64,000 bases of DNA from Paraburkholderia phytofirmans PsJN (GCF_000020125.1 NC_010681.1:2480001-2544000), one strand, 5' to 3'; counted from the first letter of the stretch, positions 16,966 to 25,808 are shown. Notes: generated by a model not told the origin, from the sequence alone. Made by a program: numbers and translations.

Positions 16966-18264
16966 CTAGTGTTGCGTGCGATGCAGCGGCAGCGCTGCTC
17001 CGCGTTTCGCATGTTCGTCGGAATTCGCCGGCACGGTGATCATGAGGATCACGGACGACAGCAAGCCGCCCGCCATGAAAATATAAGAAGCCGCCGGGCT
17101 GCCGGTCACGCCGTTCAGGTACCCCACCACCCATGAACCGGCGAACGCACCGAGCGCGCCGCACGCGTTGATCAGACCGATCGCGCCGCCCAGCACGTTG
17201 CCGGGAATCAACTCCGGCACCAGCGCGAAGAACGGCCCGTAGGGTGCGTACATCGTTGCGCCCGCGACGACCAGCAGCGCGAAGGAGATCCAGAAATGCG
17301 AGCCGCCGATCAGGTAAGACGCCACGAACGCAATCGTGCCCACCAGCAGCAGCGGCCAGACGAACAGCTTGCGGTTACGCGTCTTATCCGAGAGCCACGA
17401 CGCGAGCAGCATCAGGATGATCGCCGCGAGATACGGAACGGCGGCGAGCCAGCCGACGGAGACGATGTCGATCGTCGAGGCCGCCTTGAGGATCGACGGC
17501 AGCCACATGATGAAGCCGTACACGCCGATACTCCACAACGCGTGAATCGCGCAGAACTTCAATACGATCGACGAGCGGAACGCCGCCTTGTAGTCACGCA
17601 CCGGTGCGATATGCGCCTGTTCGGCTTTCAGGCGCGCGTCGAGCTCGGTCTTTTCGGCGGCGCTCATCCACGGCGCGTCGGCCGGGCGATCTTTCACCGT
17701 GAACCACCACACGACCGCCCAGATGAGCGCCGGCGCGCCTTCGAAAACAAACATTTCACGCCAGCCGAAGCTGCGCACCAGATAGCCCGACACCACCGAC
17801 ATCCACAATACCGTCACGGGATTGCCGAGAATCAGGAAGGTATTCGCGCGTGAGCGTTCGCTGCGGGTGAACCAGCGGCTGATGTACATTAGCATCGACG
17901 GCATCACGGCCGCCTCCACCACACCGAGCACGAAGCGCAGCATCATCAGCATCGGAATGTTGCTGACCATGCCAGTGGCCGCCGCGCACAGCCCCCAGAG
18001 AATCAGGCTGAAAAAGATCAGCTTCTTCACGCTATTGCGCTGCGCGTAAATCGCGCCGGGCACCTGAAACAGGCAGTAACCGAGAAAGAACAGCGAACCG
18101 ATCAGCGACGACGTGCCGTGCGTGATGCCGAGATCGCGATCGATGCCCGCTGCGGCGGCAAAGCCGTAGTTCGCGCGGTCGAGATACGCGAGACTATAGG
18201 TGATGAAGATGATGGGCATCAGATACCACCATCTTTGGGGTGCTACGGGTTTGACGCTTTCCAT
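16966..18264 (-). CDS. MFS transporter, anion:cation symporter (ACS) family, hexuronate/aldonate type
   Basis: 432 residues with 12 predicted membrane helices. The family's N-terminal motif 'YLDRANYGFAAA' and the typical ACS spacing are seen. It probably imports a hexonate or hexuronate with protons for the adjacent ManD-like dehydratase. It is 38 bases upstream of that gene on the same strand and 81 bases downstream of the SDR gene, consistent with one operon. Confidence 0.9.
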   Translation of the reverse strand: MESVKPVAPQRWWYLMPIIFITYSLAYLDRANYGFAAAAGIDRDLGITHGTSSLIGSLFFLGYCLFQVPGAIYAQRNSVKKLIFFSLILWGLCAAATGMVSNIPMLMMLRFVLGVVEAAVMPSMLMYISRWFTRSERSRANTFLILGNPVTVLWMSVVSGYLVRSFGWREMFVFEGAPALIWAVVWWFTVKDRPADAPWMSAAEKTELDARLKAEQAHIAPVRDYKAAFRSSIVLKFCAIHALWSIGVYGFIMWLPSILKAASTIDIVSVGWLAAVPYLAAIILMLLASWLSDKTRNRKLFVWPLLLVGTIAFVASYLIGGSHFWISFALLVVAGATMYAPYGPFFALVPELIPGNVLGGAIGLINACGALGAFAGSWVVGYLNGVTGSPAASYIFMAGGLLSSVILMITVPANSDEHAKRGAALPLHRTQH

Positions 18265-18345
18265 GATGTCTCCGGATCGGTACGGCTTACTAACTATTTA
18301 GCGCGGGCGGGGTTTTTGTTGTGCTCTACCCGTGCGGATCTGTCT

Positions 18346-19113
18346 TTACAATACGGCCAGCCAGCCGCCGTCCACGTAAATGATCTGGCCGTTCACATAG
18401 CTCGAAGCCGGCGACGCCAGGTACACCGCCGTGCCGACCAGTTCTTCAGGCCTGCCCCAGCGTTGCGAAGGATTGCTGTTCTTGACCCACGCATCGAACG
18501 CGGCGTTTTCGATCAGCGGCTTGTTCATGTCGGTCAGGATGTAGCCCGGACCGATCGCATTGGCCTGAATGTTCGCGCCCGCCCACTCGGCGCTCATGGC
18601 GCGGGTCAGCATCTTGATGCCGCCTTTCGCCGCCGTATAGGCGCCGACCGTCGCGCGCCCGGCCTCGCTCGTCAGCGATCCGATGTTGATGATCTTGCCG
18701 CCCGTGCCGCGTGCGATCATGCGGCGCGCGGCCTCTTTCGCGACAATGAATGCGCTCGTGAGGTTGGTGTCGATCACGCGTTGCCAGTCGCGCAGTTCGA
18801 GGTCGACGAGCGGTTTGCGAAACTGGATGCCGGCATTGTTGATCACGATGTCGACCTGCACGCCGTCCTTGTCCCATTGCGCGAAGGCTTCGGCGACGGC
18901 GGCTTCGTCGGTGACGTCGAACGCGCGGCCTTGAGCGTTCAAATCCTTGGCGCGCAGCCGCTCGACGGCTTCAGCCACCGTGTCGGCGCGTGTGCCGTTC
19001 AGGATCACACCGGCGCCGGCGGCAGCGAGGCCTTCCGCGAACGCGAAGCCGATGCCGCGCGCCGAGCCGGTAATGAGCGCCGTGCGGCCGCTCAGATCGA
19101 ATAACTGTGTCAT
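18346..19113 (-). CDS. Short-chain dehydrogenase, gluconate 5-dehydrogenase-like
   Basis: 255 residues. The cofactor motif is 'TGSARGIGFAFA' (about 15-26), with 'NNAG' near 91 and the catalytic Tyr-x-x-x-Lys in 'AYTAAKGGIK'. The overall sequence fits the gluconate 5-dehydrogenase (IdnO/Ga5DH) branch, which interconverts 5-ketogluconate and gluconate. It is the first gene of the ManD/MFS unit, preceded by the GntR gene on the same strand. A GAGGA ribosome site precedes the ATG. Confidence 0.88.
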   Translation of the reverse strand: MTQLFDLSGRTALITGSARGIGFAFAEGLAAAGAGVILNGTRADTVAEAVERLRAKDLNAQGRAFDVTDEAAVAEAFAQWDKDGVQVDIVINNAGIQFRKPLVDLELRDWQRVIDTNLTSAFIVAKEAARRMIARGTGGKIINIGSLTSEAGRATVGAYTAAKGGIKMLTRAMSAEWAGANIQANAIGPGYILTDMNKPLIENAAFDAWVKNSNPSQRWGRPEELVGTAVYLASPASSYVNGQIIYVDGGWLAVL

Positions 19114-19274
19114 GCACGTGTCCTCTCGATGTTCGACAACAAGGCGCGAGTGCGCCCCTCGCGTGCCGTTATGACAATCGCGATAAATGAGTTGAGGATG
19201 CAACGCCGCTGCTTCTGGACGGTTCGTCTAAGGGGCCGGTCCGTGCGGTCGCGTTGCGTGGTCCAGGCGCTTCG

Positions 19275-19994
19275 TCAAACAGGCTTCTCGCGAGCGCTGC
19301 GATCGAGCGCGGCACGGTCCTCGAAGTCCTGCTCGGCGCGCTGGATCAGCGTCAGCACGGCCTGCTCCGCGGCCACGGGGTCGCCCTGCTCGATCGCGAC
19401 GCACAGCGCCTCGTGCATGGGCAGCGAACGAGCCGGGCCGCCCTCGATCTCCGAGCTGAGTTCGAAGCTGGTGCGCAGGATCGCCGACAGCGCGTTCTGC
19501 ATCTGCTGGACAAACTGGTTGTGGCAGGCCGTGAGAATGGCGCCGTGAAACGCCAGGTCGGCGGGAACATATTCGCCATGCCCGGCGACCGCGCGCTCCA
19601 TCAGTTTGAACGCGCGCCGGACCGCGACGCGGTCTTCCGCCGTCGCGCGCTTCGCGGCGAGCCGCGCCGCGTTCGGCTCGATGATCAGGCGCAACTCCAT
19701 CAGATCTTCAATGAGGCCGGGCTCCACAGCGCCCGCGCGAGCCCGCCACGTGATCACGTCCGGGTCGAACAACTGCCATTGCGAACGCGGCAGCACGACC
19801 GTGCCGTAGCGGCGGCGCACCTGAAGCATGCCCTTGGCGGACAGCGACTTCATCGTCTCGCGGATGGTGATGCGGCTCACCTGCATCTGCTCGGCAAGCA
19901 CGGGCTCGGCGGGAAGAATGTCGCCGGGCATGAACTTGCCTGAACAGATCTGCTCGCCCATCTGATTCAGGACCTGCCTGTGCAAAGTCGCCAA
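19275..19994 (-). CDS. GntR-family regulator with FCD domain
   Basis: 239 residues: an N-terminal winged HTH (about 1-72, 'LAEQMQVSRITIRETMKSLSAKGMLQVRRRYGTVV') and a C-terminal FCD ligand domain (about 90-215) with the metal-binding pattern Asp/His...His ('DLAFHGAILTACHNQ', 'MHEALCVAIEQGD'). It is of the DgoR/UxuR type and probably represses the downstream sugar-acid cassette until an aldonate is present. The start is TTG; upstream in frame a stop follows quickly. A 12-base palindrome directly upstream suggests autoregulation. Confidence 0.9.
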   Translation of the reverse strand: MATLHRQVLNQMGEQICSGKFMPGDILPAEPVLAEQMQVSRITIRETMKSLSAKGMLQVRRRYGTVVLPRSQWQLFDPDVITWRARAGAVEPGLIEDLMELRLIIEPNAARLAAKRATAEDRVAVRRAFKLMERAVAGHGEYVPADLAFHGAILTACHNQFVQQMQNALSAILRTSFELSSEIEGGPARSLPMHEALCVAIEQGDPVAAEQAVLTLIQRAEQDFEDRAALDRSAREKPV

Positions 19995-20009
19995 AATACA
20001 CTCTCTAGG

Positions 20010-20021
20010 TCATACGTATGA
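20010..20021. promoter_or_regulatory. Palindromic operator upstream of the GntR gene
   Basis: TCATACGTATGA, perfectly self-complementary over 12 bases, 16 bases before the TTG start of the regulator. The position and symmetry fit an autoregulatory site for a dimeric FCD-type GntR protein. No identical copy was seen before the neighbouring SDR or MFS genes. Confidence 0.55.
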
Positions 20022-20274
20022 TGTAGAAAGATAGGCGTAGGAGCTTGGCTTGGCAATCCGGGTTGACCCGGAGGCCAGCGGGAATGGAGAGAAACGAACC
20101 AGGGAGGCGGCCGGGACGGGCTTCCGGCGGCAATGACTAGACTATCCCGCGATCCAGCAAGCCGCCGAAGGCATGCGGCTGGACAATTCTGTGCGTGCGC
20201 CCGGCTTCAAGGGGATTGGATGCTAGTGGCTGGCCGGCGAACCTCGCGCCACGATTCGCCGTCGAAAAAGCCGT

Positions 20275-20916
20275 TTACGAAGCGACCGCCACGGAAAACG
20301 CCGGCCTCGCCTTGATCGCTCGAAGCCACCGATCCACCGAAGGCAACGCCTGCGGCGCCCCCAACGTGTCCGGGAACCGCTCAGCCAGTTGCACCCAGCG
20401 ATGCGCCGCGAGGCCGACGCCGATATCGGCCACGGTGAAGCGATCCTGCGCGAGGTAGTCGTGTTTTTCGAGGATCGCGTCGGCGATGCCCAGAAGCCGC
20501 GTTGCTTCACGATATGAACGCTCGATGGCGTCGTAATCGCGTTGCGCCTCCGGCACGCGCGTGAGCCCCAGAAACGTGACGCGCAGCGTCGCCCACAGCG
20601 TGCCGAGTTGCCAGTCCATCCAGCGCTCGACGTCGGCACGGGCAGCCGGTTCGGATGGCAAGAGCGTCTGCGCGCCATATTTCGCGGCCAGATAACGGAC
20701 GATCGTATTCGACTCCCACAACCCACTCTCGCCGTCGACGAGCGTCGGCACCAGGCCATTCGGATTGCGTGCACGATATTCCGGCGTGTCGATCACGCCG
20801 TACTCCAGTCCCGCGTCGATCCGCGAAAACTCCCGGCCTTCTTCGAAACCCAGTTCAGCGAGACACCACAGCACTTTCTGCACATTGATCGAATTGCGTC
20901 TGCCATAGACCTGCAT
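20275..20916 (-). CDS. Glutathione S-transferase family protein
   Basis: 213 residues with an N-terminal thioredoxin-like domain (about 1-80; 'RRNSINVQKVLWCL' with the likely active Ser, 'NPNGLVPTLVD' cis-Pro loop, 'ESNTIVRYLA') and an all-helical C-terminal domain. It should conjugate or reduce substrates with glutathione; the substrate is unknown. The ATG at 20916 fits the GAGG ribosome site better than the GTG two codons upstream. It is 16 bases downstream of the chromate transporter pair and may be co-transcribed. Confidence 0.9.
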   Translation of the reverse strand: MQVYGRRNSINVQKVLWCLAELGFEEGREFSRIDAGLEYGVIDTPEYRARNPNGLVPTLVDGESGLWESNTIVRYLAAKYGAQTLLPSEPAARADVERWMDWQLGTLWATLRVTFLGLTRVPEAQRDYDAIERSYREATRLLGIADAILEKHDYLAQDRFTVADIGVGLAAHRWVQLAERFPDTLGAPQALPSVDRWLRAIKARPAFSVAVAS

Positions 20917-20932
20917 TGCCACACCTCGTTAG

Positions 20933-21469
20933 CTAGAGAACGTGGCCGATTATCACATTCACGAGTCCTGCGGCGAACAGAACGATCAGGGGATTCATCT
21001 TCGGCTGCGCAAGAAAGATGCTCAACGCGACGGCCGCGAGCGCCCAGATCGTCCACGTCGAAGAAGAAGCGCGCAGCACGGAAAATGCGCCGGCGAGTAT
21101 TAGCCCGGTCGCGATCGGAGCAAGACCCTGTTCCGCCGTCCGATGCCAGGGATGCTGCTTGTGCCGCGTCCATGCGAGTGTCGCCCCGTAGGCGAGCACC
21201 GAAGACGGCACGAACAGCGCGAGCGACGCTATCACCGCGCCGAGAAAGCCCGACGCTTTCCAGCCGATCAACGTGGTCAGCAATGCGCCCGGTCCGGGCG
21301 CCGCGCGAGAAATCGCGAACAGGTCGACGAATTCGGCTTGCGTCACCCAGCCGTGGATCGTCACCGCCTGCTGGTTGATATCGGCGACGATACTTTGTCC
21401 GCCGCCCAGCGACAGTAGCGACAAAGGCGCGAATACGGCGATGAGTTGCAGATAGATGTTATCGCGCAC
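20933..21469 (-). CDS. Chromate transporter family, short-chain subunit (second of pair)
   Basis: Membrane protein of about 178 residues equal to one half of a ChrA transporter. It has the CHR motifs 'SLGGGQSIVADI' and 'ISRAAPGPGALLTTLIG' and several membrane helices. The best start is GTG 21469, 9 bases after a GGAGGA site; a TTG at 21490 is the alternative. Either overlaps the end of the upstream partner (21459), so translation is coupled. As with other short-chain CHR pairs, the two halves probably assemble into one chromate or related anion exporter. Confidence 0.88.
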   Translation of the reverse strand: MRDNIYLQLIAVFAPLSLLSLGGGQSIVADINQQAVTIHGWVTQAEFVDLFAISRAAPGPGALLTTLIGWKASGFLGAVIASLALFVPSSVLAYGATLAWTRHKQHPWHRTAEQGLAPIATGLILAGAFSVLRASSSTWTIWALAAVALSIFLAQPKMNPLIVLFAAGLVNVIIGHVL

Positions 21470-22031
21470 CTTGGCGGCTCCTCCACGCAACGTACAGACC
21501 GGCGGCTCCCGTCACGATCGCGACCGGCACGAGCGGCCAGCGCAGCACGCCGACCGCGACGAACACCACGACGATCATCGCGAGCGGCCAGCGTTGCGCC
21601 GTGAGCAGCGAGCGCGCGGTACGGAAGCCCACCGACGCGGTCATGCCGATCGCCGCCGCGGCGACGCCTTCGAGAAACTCATGCAGCCACGCGAGTTGCG
21701 CGTACTGATGAAACACCGTGGCGAGCAGGACGATGACGACCATCGGCGGCACCAGTAGCGCGGACACGGCCACCGTGCTGCCGATCGCGCCTTTCATGCG
21801 GTAGCCGACATAGATCGACAGATTGATCACGTTCGAGCCGGGCAGGATCTGGCCGAGCGTGAGGGCGCCGAGGAATTCGTCTTCTTCCAGCCATCCTCGT
21901 TGCGTGACCACCTCGCGGTATATCCAGGCGGATAGACCGCCACCGAAACTCGTCAGTCCGACCCGCGCGAAGAGCAGAAGAATTTCCAGCAGCGTGACGT
22001 CGCCCGGTTTGCGCCCGGATATTGATTGCAT
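21459..22031 (-). CDS. Chromate transporter family, short-chain subunit (first of pair)
   Basis: 190-residue membrane protein with the CHR-domain motifs 'LTSFGGGLSAWIYREVV' and 'TLGQILPGSNVINLSIYVGYRMKG'. It is the upstream partner of the short-chain pair, starting at an ATG with an AAGGAAAG ribosome site. The paired gene overlaps its 3' end. The substrate is presumed to be chromate or sulfate-like oxyanions from the family; no chrB regulator is nearby. Confidence 0.88.
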   Translation of the reverse strand: MQSISGRKPGDVTLLEILLLFARVGLTSFGGGLSAWIYREVVTQRGWLEEDEFLGALTLGQILPGSNVINLSIYVGYRMKGAIGSTVAVSALLVPPMVVIVLLATVFHQYAQLAWLHEFLEGVAAAAIGMTASVGFRTARSLLTAQRWPLAMIVVVFVAVGVLRWPLVPVAIVTGAAGLYVAWRSRQGAR

Positions 22032-22112
22032 GCGGACTTTCCTTCTGCTGTGTCATATCGCGGCGCATGCAGCGACGAATGCTGCATGCGCAAGGTAAGC
22101 CTCGGATAAAAC

Positions 22113-22358
22113 TCAATGCCGCTCGTTCGCCAGCCGATGCGCGGCGGCAACCTGCTCCTCCACTTCGCGCACCAGCTTCGACGACTTCCTCCGGCGGCTC
22201 CAGACCGACGCCCCAACGCTGACGGCAGCACAGCCGAGCAGACTCGCGGCAATCGGACTGCGAAGAAACACGCTCGGATCGCCATTCGAAATCGTCAATG
22301 CCTGACGGAACGACTGCTCGAGCGTATGGCCCAGAATCAGGCCGAAAAGCAGCGGCGC
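22113..22358 (-). pseudogene. Disconnected C-terminal part of tctA after an in-frame TAG
   Basis: Reading on in the tctA frame past the TAG at 22359-22361 gives 'APLLFGLILGHTLEQSFRQAL', then '...SNGDPSVFLRSPIAASLLG', which is the usual C-terminal sequence of TctA proteins, and a charged tail ending at TGA 22113. It has no plausible start or ribosome site of its own, so it is the severed end of tctA. A single-base change (for example TTG Leu to TAG) would explain it. Alternatives are a sequencing error or readthrough. Confidence 0.75.
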
Positions 22359-23660
22359 CTAGGGAATATCGAACTTGCGAAACGCGTAGCCGACAATGCC
22401 GAAGAATAGCGCGAGGAACAGATCGAACACATCGTTACTGAACGAATACACGCCCGCCGATGCAATCACCAGAATCAGACACAGCAGCACGCCGGACGGC
22501 ACGTACAGAATGCGCGACAGAATGCCCACAAGCGGCAGATTGAGCAGCAACAGCATGATGTTGCCGACGTACATGCTCGCAATAAGCCCCCACACCAGAT
22601 CCGGTTGCGTGTGAAACAGCATCGGGCCCGGCTGGATGCCGTACATGATGAACGCGCCCATGATCACCGCCGTCGCGCCCGAACCCGGCACGCCGAGGGC
22701 CAGCAGATGCACGAATGCGCCGCACGTGTCCGCGTTGGTGGCGGCTTCCGGCGCGGCGACACCTTCAATGGCGCCGTGGCCGAACTCTTCGGGATGCTTC
22801 GAGACCTTCTTTTCCAGCACATACGAGAGCATGGCCGCGAGCGTGCCGCCGAGGCCCGGCGCCGCGCCGCAGAGAAAACCCACCGCCGAGCCGCGGAAGA
22901 TCGCGGGCCGCGCGCGCCGCCATTCCGCGCGAGTGAACCACAGCTTGCCTTCGACACGCACCGTATGCAGCGTGCCGCCGAGCGTGCCTTCTACCATGCG
23001 GCTGACTTCGGCAATGGCAAACAGGCCGACCACTACAACCAGAAAATTCACGCGATCCTGCAACTGCGTGAGGCCGAGCGTAAAGCGCGGCACCCCGCTT
23101 TGCAGATCGATGCCCACGGTCGCGAGACCGAGTCCCATGAACACCGCCATCATGCCTTTGCCCAACGAATCGCCGGTGAGCGCGCCGACGGTCGACAGCG
23201 CGAAGCAGATCAGCGCGAAATATTCAGTGGGTCCGAAATGCAGCGCGACGGCAGCGAGCGGCGCCGCCACGAACGCCAGCGCGGTGACACCCATCATGCC
23301 GGCCATGAACGAGCTGACGGCGGCAATCGCCAGCGTCGCGGCCGCTCTGCCTTTGCGCGCCAATGGATAGCCGTCGAGCACCGTCATCACCGCGGCGGCG
23401 TCGCCCGGCGTATTGAGCAGGATCGCCGTGACGGCGCCGCCGTACATGCAGCCGTAGTAAATGCCGGTGAGCATCATGAGCGCGGAAATCGGATCCATGC
23501 CGAAGGTCACCGGAATCAGCAACGCGATTCCCGCCGACGGGCCGATGCCCGGCAAATGGCTGATCATCGTGCCGATAAAAACGCCGAAAAGCGTATACAT
23601 GAGATGCATCGGCGTCGCGGCAACCGCGAGTCCGTGCAGAATGCCATGCAGACTGTCCAT
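22359..23660 (-). CDS. tctA: Tripartite tricarboxylate transporter, large membrane subunit TctA (cut short by TAG)
   Basis: 433 residues ending '...GYAFRKFDIP' at an amber codon; intact TctA proteins are about 500 residues. The family motifs are present: 'GIGPSAGIALLIPVTFGMDP' near the N-terminus, 'YYGCMYGGAVTAILLNTPGD' and 'ALGVPGSGATAVIMGAFIMYGI'. It forms the main membrane channel with TctB and the periplasmic binder TctC. Loss of the last helices would probably inactivate it unless the codon is read through. It starts 13 bases after the tctB stop with a GAGG ribosome site. Confidence 0.9.
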   Translation of the reverse strand: MDSLHGILHGLAVAATPMHLMYTLFGVFIGTMISHLPGIGPSAGIALLIPVTFGMDPISALMMLTGIYYGCMYGGAVTAILLNTPGDAAAVMTVLDGYPLARKGRAAATLAIAAVSSFMAGMMGVTALAFVAAPLAAVALHFGPTEYFALICFALSTVGALTGDSLGKGMMAVFMGLGLATVGIDLQSGVPRFTLGLTQLQDRVNFLVVVVGLFAIAEVSRMVEGTLGGTLHTVRVEGKLWFTRAEWRRARPAIFRGSAVGFLCGAAPGLGGTLAAMLSYVLEKKVSKHPEEFGHGAIEGVAAPEAATNADTCGAFVHLLALGVPGSGATAVIMGAFIMYGIQPGPMLFHTQPDLVWGLIASMYVGNIMLLLLNLPLVGILSRILYVPSGVLLCLILVIASAGVYSFSNDVFDLFLALFFGIVGYAFRKFDIP

Positions 23661-23672
23661 GATGCGAACGCC

Positions 23673-24191
23673 TCAAAATGGGAGAAGGCCGGTCGGCACC
23701 GGAACGCCGAGAAGCTGGGAAAACAGCAGATCGAAAACCACGGTCACGCCGAGCGCGATGGCAAGATTGGTTTTGTGGCGCTGGCGGTTGAAATAGCTGA
23801 GCAAGCCAAACAGAAAGACCGAGGTCGAGAGTACGTAGCCCACAGGCTCGAAACACAGGTAATAGATGGCAGTCCAGACCACCATGCTGATCAGAATGAA
23901 CGGACGTTGCTTCGGCTCCGGTACTGCATGGTTCACAAGCGCGGGCTCTGCGTCGGCCGCTGTTTGTGCGGGAGGCGCTTCGACCGCTTTCGCATGCGCC
24001 TTGCCGCGCCCTTCGAGCAGAAGAACGACTGCCGAGGCGATCAGTCCCACACCGACGAGAGCCGGAAACGCCTTAGGCCCGAGCGGGTCGCTCAGCCGGA
24101 CTTCCGGCAGACGCATGTCCATGTACAGGTACACGACGGCGAGCGCCATCGCGCAGAATGCGAGCCATACGTCGCTTCTGATGCTTTTCAT
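23673..24191 (-). CDS. tctB: Tripartite tricarboxylate transporter, small membrane subunit TctB
   Basis: 172 residues with four membrane segments and a central Ala/Pro-rich loop, the usual TctB layout ('SDPLGPKAFPALVGVGLI' near residue 35). It partners TctA. A GGAGGAGAC ribosome site directly precedes the ATG. Upstream lies a 158-base gap with a 9-base stem hairpin. Confidence 0.9.
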   Translation of the reverse strand: MKSIRSDVWLAFCAMALAVVYLYMDMRLPEVRLSDPLGPKAFPALVGVGLIASAVVLLLEGRGKAHAKAVEAPPAQTAADAEPALVNHAVPEPKQRPFILISMVVWTAIYYLCFEPVGYVLSTSVFLFGLLSYFNRQRHKTNLAIALGVTVVFDLLFSQLLGVPVPTGLLPF

Positions 24192-24211
24192 GTCTCCTCC
24201 AGAGTTCGACT

Positions 24212-24247
24212 CCTGAGAGGCTCGCCAACCAAGGTGATCCTCTCAGG
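24212..24247. other. Hairpin in the leader of tctB
   Basis: Perfect 9-base stem CCTGAGAGG/CCTCTCAGG with an 18-base loop, 21 bases upstream of tctB and downstream of the VOC gene on the same strand. It has no T-run. It may be an mRNA processing or stability element within the operon, or an operator. Confidence 0.4.
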
Positions 24248-24349
24248 TTCGCCCAGTCCGCGTGGGACTCGCGTAGTCGTGCTCGTTGATTCGCTTGCGC
24301 CGGGTTGTCCCCATGCGCTGCTCTGCCTGTCAGCAACGACAGCGCCGCA

Positions 24350-24730
24350 TCACTTCTCGTTGTAGCGGCCCGGCTTCACCACTTCGGCGATCGTGCCGTC
24401 CGGCGCACGGAACTTCAGCGCGCCCTCGCCCTTTGCCGAAAGAATCTCACCACCGTACTGCCTGATCTTTTCGGCGGCGGCTTCCTGGTCGTCGACCGTC
24501 ACGCCCCAGTGGTGCAGACGCGGTCCGGCGCCGGCAATCTGCGCTTCGTGCGAGTCCTCGCTGTCGTACTTCATCAGCGTGAAGTCGATGTGACCATCGG
24601 TCATGTGACGCGAGATGTGTTCGCGATTGCGGCCGGTCTTCACTTCCGTGAAGCCGAACACTTCGGTATAGAAACGGGTGGCCTGCTCGAGGTCGTCGAC
24701 CTTGACTGCGAGGTGAACGATGCGTGACAT
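24350..24730 (-). CDS. VOC-family (glyoxalase/dioxygenase fold) protein
   Basis: 126 residues forming one vicinal-oxygen-chelate domain: 'VHLAVKVDDLEQATRFYTEVFGF' at the start, the metal-ligand-like His in 'RLHHWGVTVDD' and Glu in 'TIAEVVKPG'. It could be a lactoylglutathione lyase-like enzyme or a small ring-cleavage or epimerase-type protein. Its place between tctC and tctB suggests that it acts on the acid imported by the transporter. The ATG at 24730 has a GGAG ribosome site. Confidence 0.85.
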   Translation of the reverse strand: MSRIVHLAVKVDDLEQATRFYTEVFGFTEVKTGRNREHISRHMTDGHIDFTLMKYDSEDSHEAQIAGAGPRLHHWGVTVDDQEAAAEKIRQYGGEILSAKGEGALKFRAPDGTIAEVVKPGRYNEK

Positions 24731-24776
24731 ATGGATCTCCATGTCGATAGGTACTGCGGGTTAAAAGAAAGATTCG

Positions 24777-25775
24777 CTACTTCGCGATGCCGAGCTCGCC
24801 AAGCAGAGGGGTCAGGCGATTGCGCTCGCCCTGAAGGAAAGCACGGGTCTGAGTGCTGTTCTTGTAGTCGGCGGTCCAGAGATTGCGCTTCACGGCGACC
24901 GCCCATTCCGGCGATGCGGTGGCCTTCTGCAATACGTTGTCCCACCACGCTATTTCGGCGGGCGTCATGTTCTTCGGGCCGACCAGCACGCGCCAGGTCG
25001 TGAAGTCCACATTGATGCCCTGCTCTTTCCAGGTCGGCACGTTCGCGAGTTCGCCGCCTTGACGCGCGCCGCCGGGGATCGCGATCATGCGCACGCTGCC
25101 CGACTTGCTCGGTCCCAGCACCACGCCGGCGGGCGTCGCCGACGCGGTCACGTGGCCGCCCATCAGCGCGGTCAACGCTTCGCCGCCAGAGTCGAAGAAC
25201 ACGACCTTCATCTTCTTCGGATCCTGACCCGCGCCTTTCATTACCAAGGCCGCGGCGTCGTGACTCTGGCCGCCGGGTGAACTCGACACGCCGAGCGTGA
25301 CGCTGGTCGGGTCTTTCTTGAGCATCTGCACGAGATCGCTGCCCGACTTGATAGGCGAATTGCCCGGCACGGAGAACACCACCTGTTCAGTGACGAACAC
25401 GGCGAGCGGCGTCACGTCGTCGATGCCTACCGTGGAAAGACCCGTGATCCGGTTGGTGATCAGCGGCAGCGCCTGGACCGTGACGAAGTGGCCGTCGGCT
25501 TCGTGCGAATTGATGTACGCGATGCTCACCGTGCCGCCACCGCCCGGACGGTTGATCACCGTCACGGGTTTGGCCGAGAGCTTCTCCTGCTGAATCACAC
25601 TCTGCAACGTACGCGCGACCAGGTCGAGTCCGCCGCCGGGCGCGCTCGGCACCACGATCTCGATCGGGCGCCGGGGCTGCCATGCGTCCGCGGCATTGGC
25701 GAGCGTCGCGCACGCTGCAAGCAACGCAACACAGATGCCTCGCGCGACACTCGATGTCTCAAGCCTCCTCTTCAC
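24777..25775 (-). CDS. tctC: Tripartite tricarboxylate transporter, periplasmic binding protein (Bug family)
   Basis: 332 residues with a signal peptide (cut after 'LANA', about residue 28). The Bug-family signatures 'PIEIVVPSAPGGGLDLVARTLQ' and 'VINRPGGGGTVSIAYI' form the ligand-binding loops. It binds a carboxylate in the periplasm and delivers it to TctA/TctB. The GTG start has an AGGAG ribosome site. Context with a dihydroxyphthalate decarboxylase-like gene suggests an aromatic or dicarboxylic acid ligand. Confidence 0.9.
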   Translation of the reverse strand: MKRRLETSSVARGICVALLAACATLANAADAWQPRRPIEIVVPSAPGGGLDLVARTLQSVIQQEKLSAKPVTVINRPGGGGTVSIAYINSHEADGHFVTVQALPLITNRITGLSTVGIDDVTPLAVFVTEQVVFSVPGNSPIKSGSDLVQMLKKDPTSVTLGVSSSPGGQSHDAAALVMKGAGQDPKKMKVVFFDSGGEALTALMGGHVTASATPAGVVLGPSKSGSVRMIAIPGGARQGGELANVPTWKEQGINVDFTTWRVLVGPKNMTPAEIAWWDNVLQKATASPEWAVAVKRNLWTADYKNSTQTRAFLQGERNRLTPLLGELGIAK

Positions 25776-25808
25776 TTTCGTCTCCTGTTTATGGTGCTCT
25801 ATTGCGGT

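Noticed and set aside
20133-20315. Possible 60-codon gene upstream of the GST stop
   Set aside because: Overlaps the end of the GST gene in antisense and lacks a ribosome site.
22359-22361. Amber codon in tctA as pyrrolysine or another programmed recoding site
   Set aside because: Pyrrolysine systems are not expected in this type of bacterium, and TctA is not a known recoded protein. A mutation or sequencing error is simpler.
22605-24365. Plus-strand open frame of 586 codons antisense to tctA/tctB
   Set aside because: Composition is Arg/His/Glu-rich and featureless; the tct genes on the minus strand explain it.
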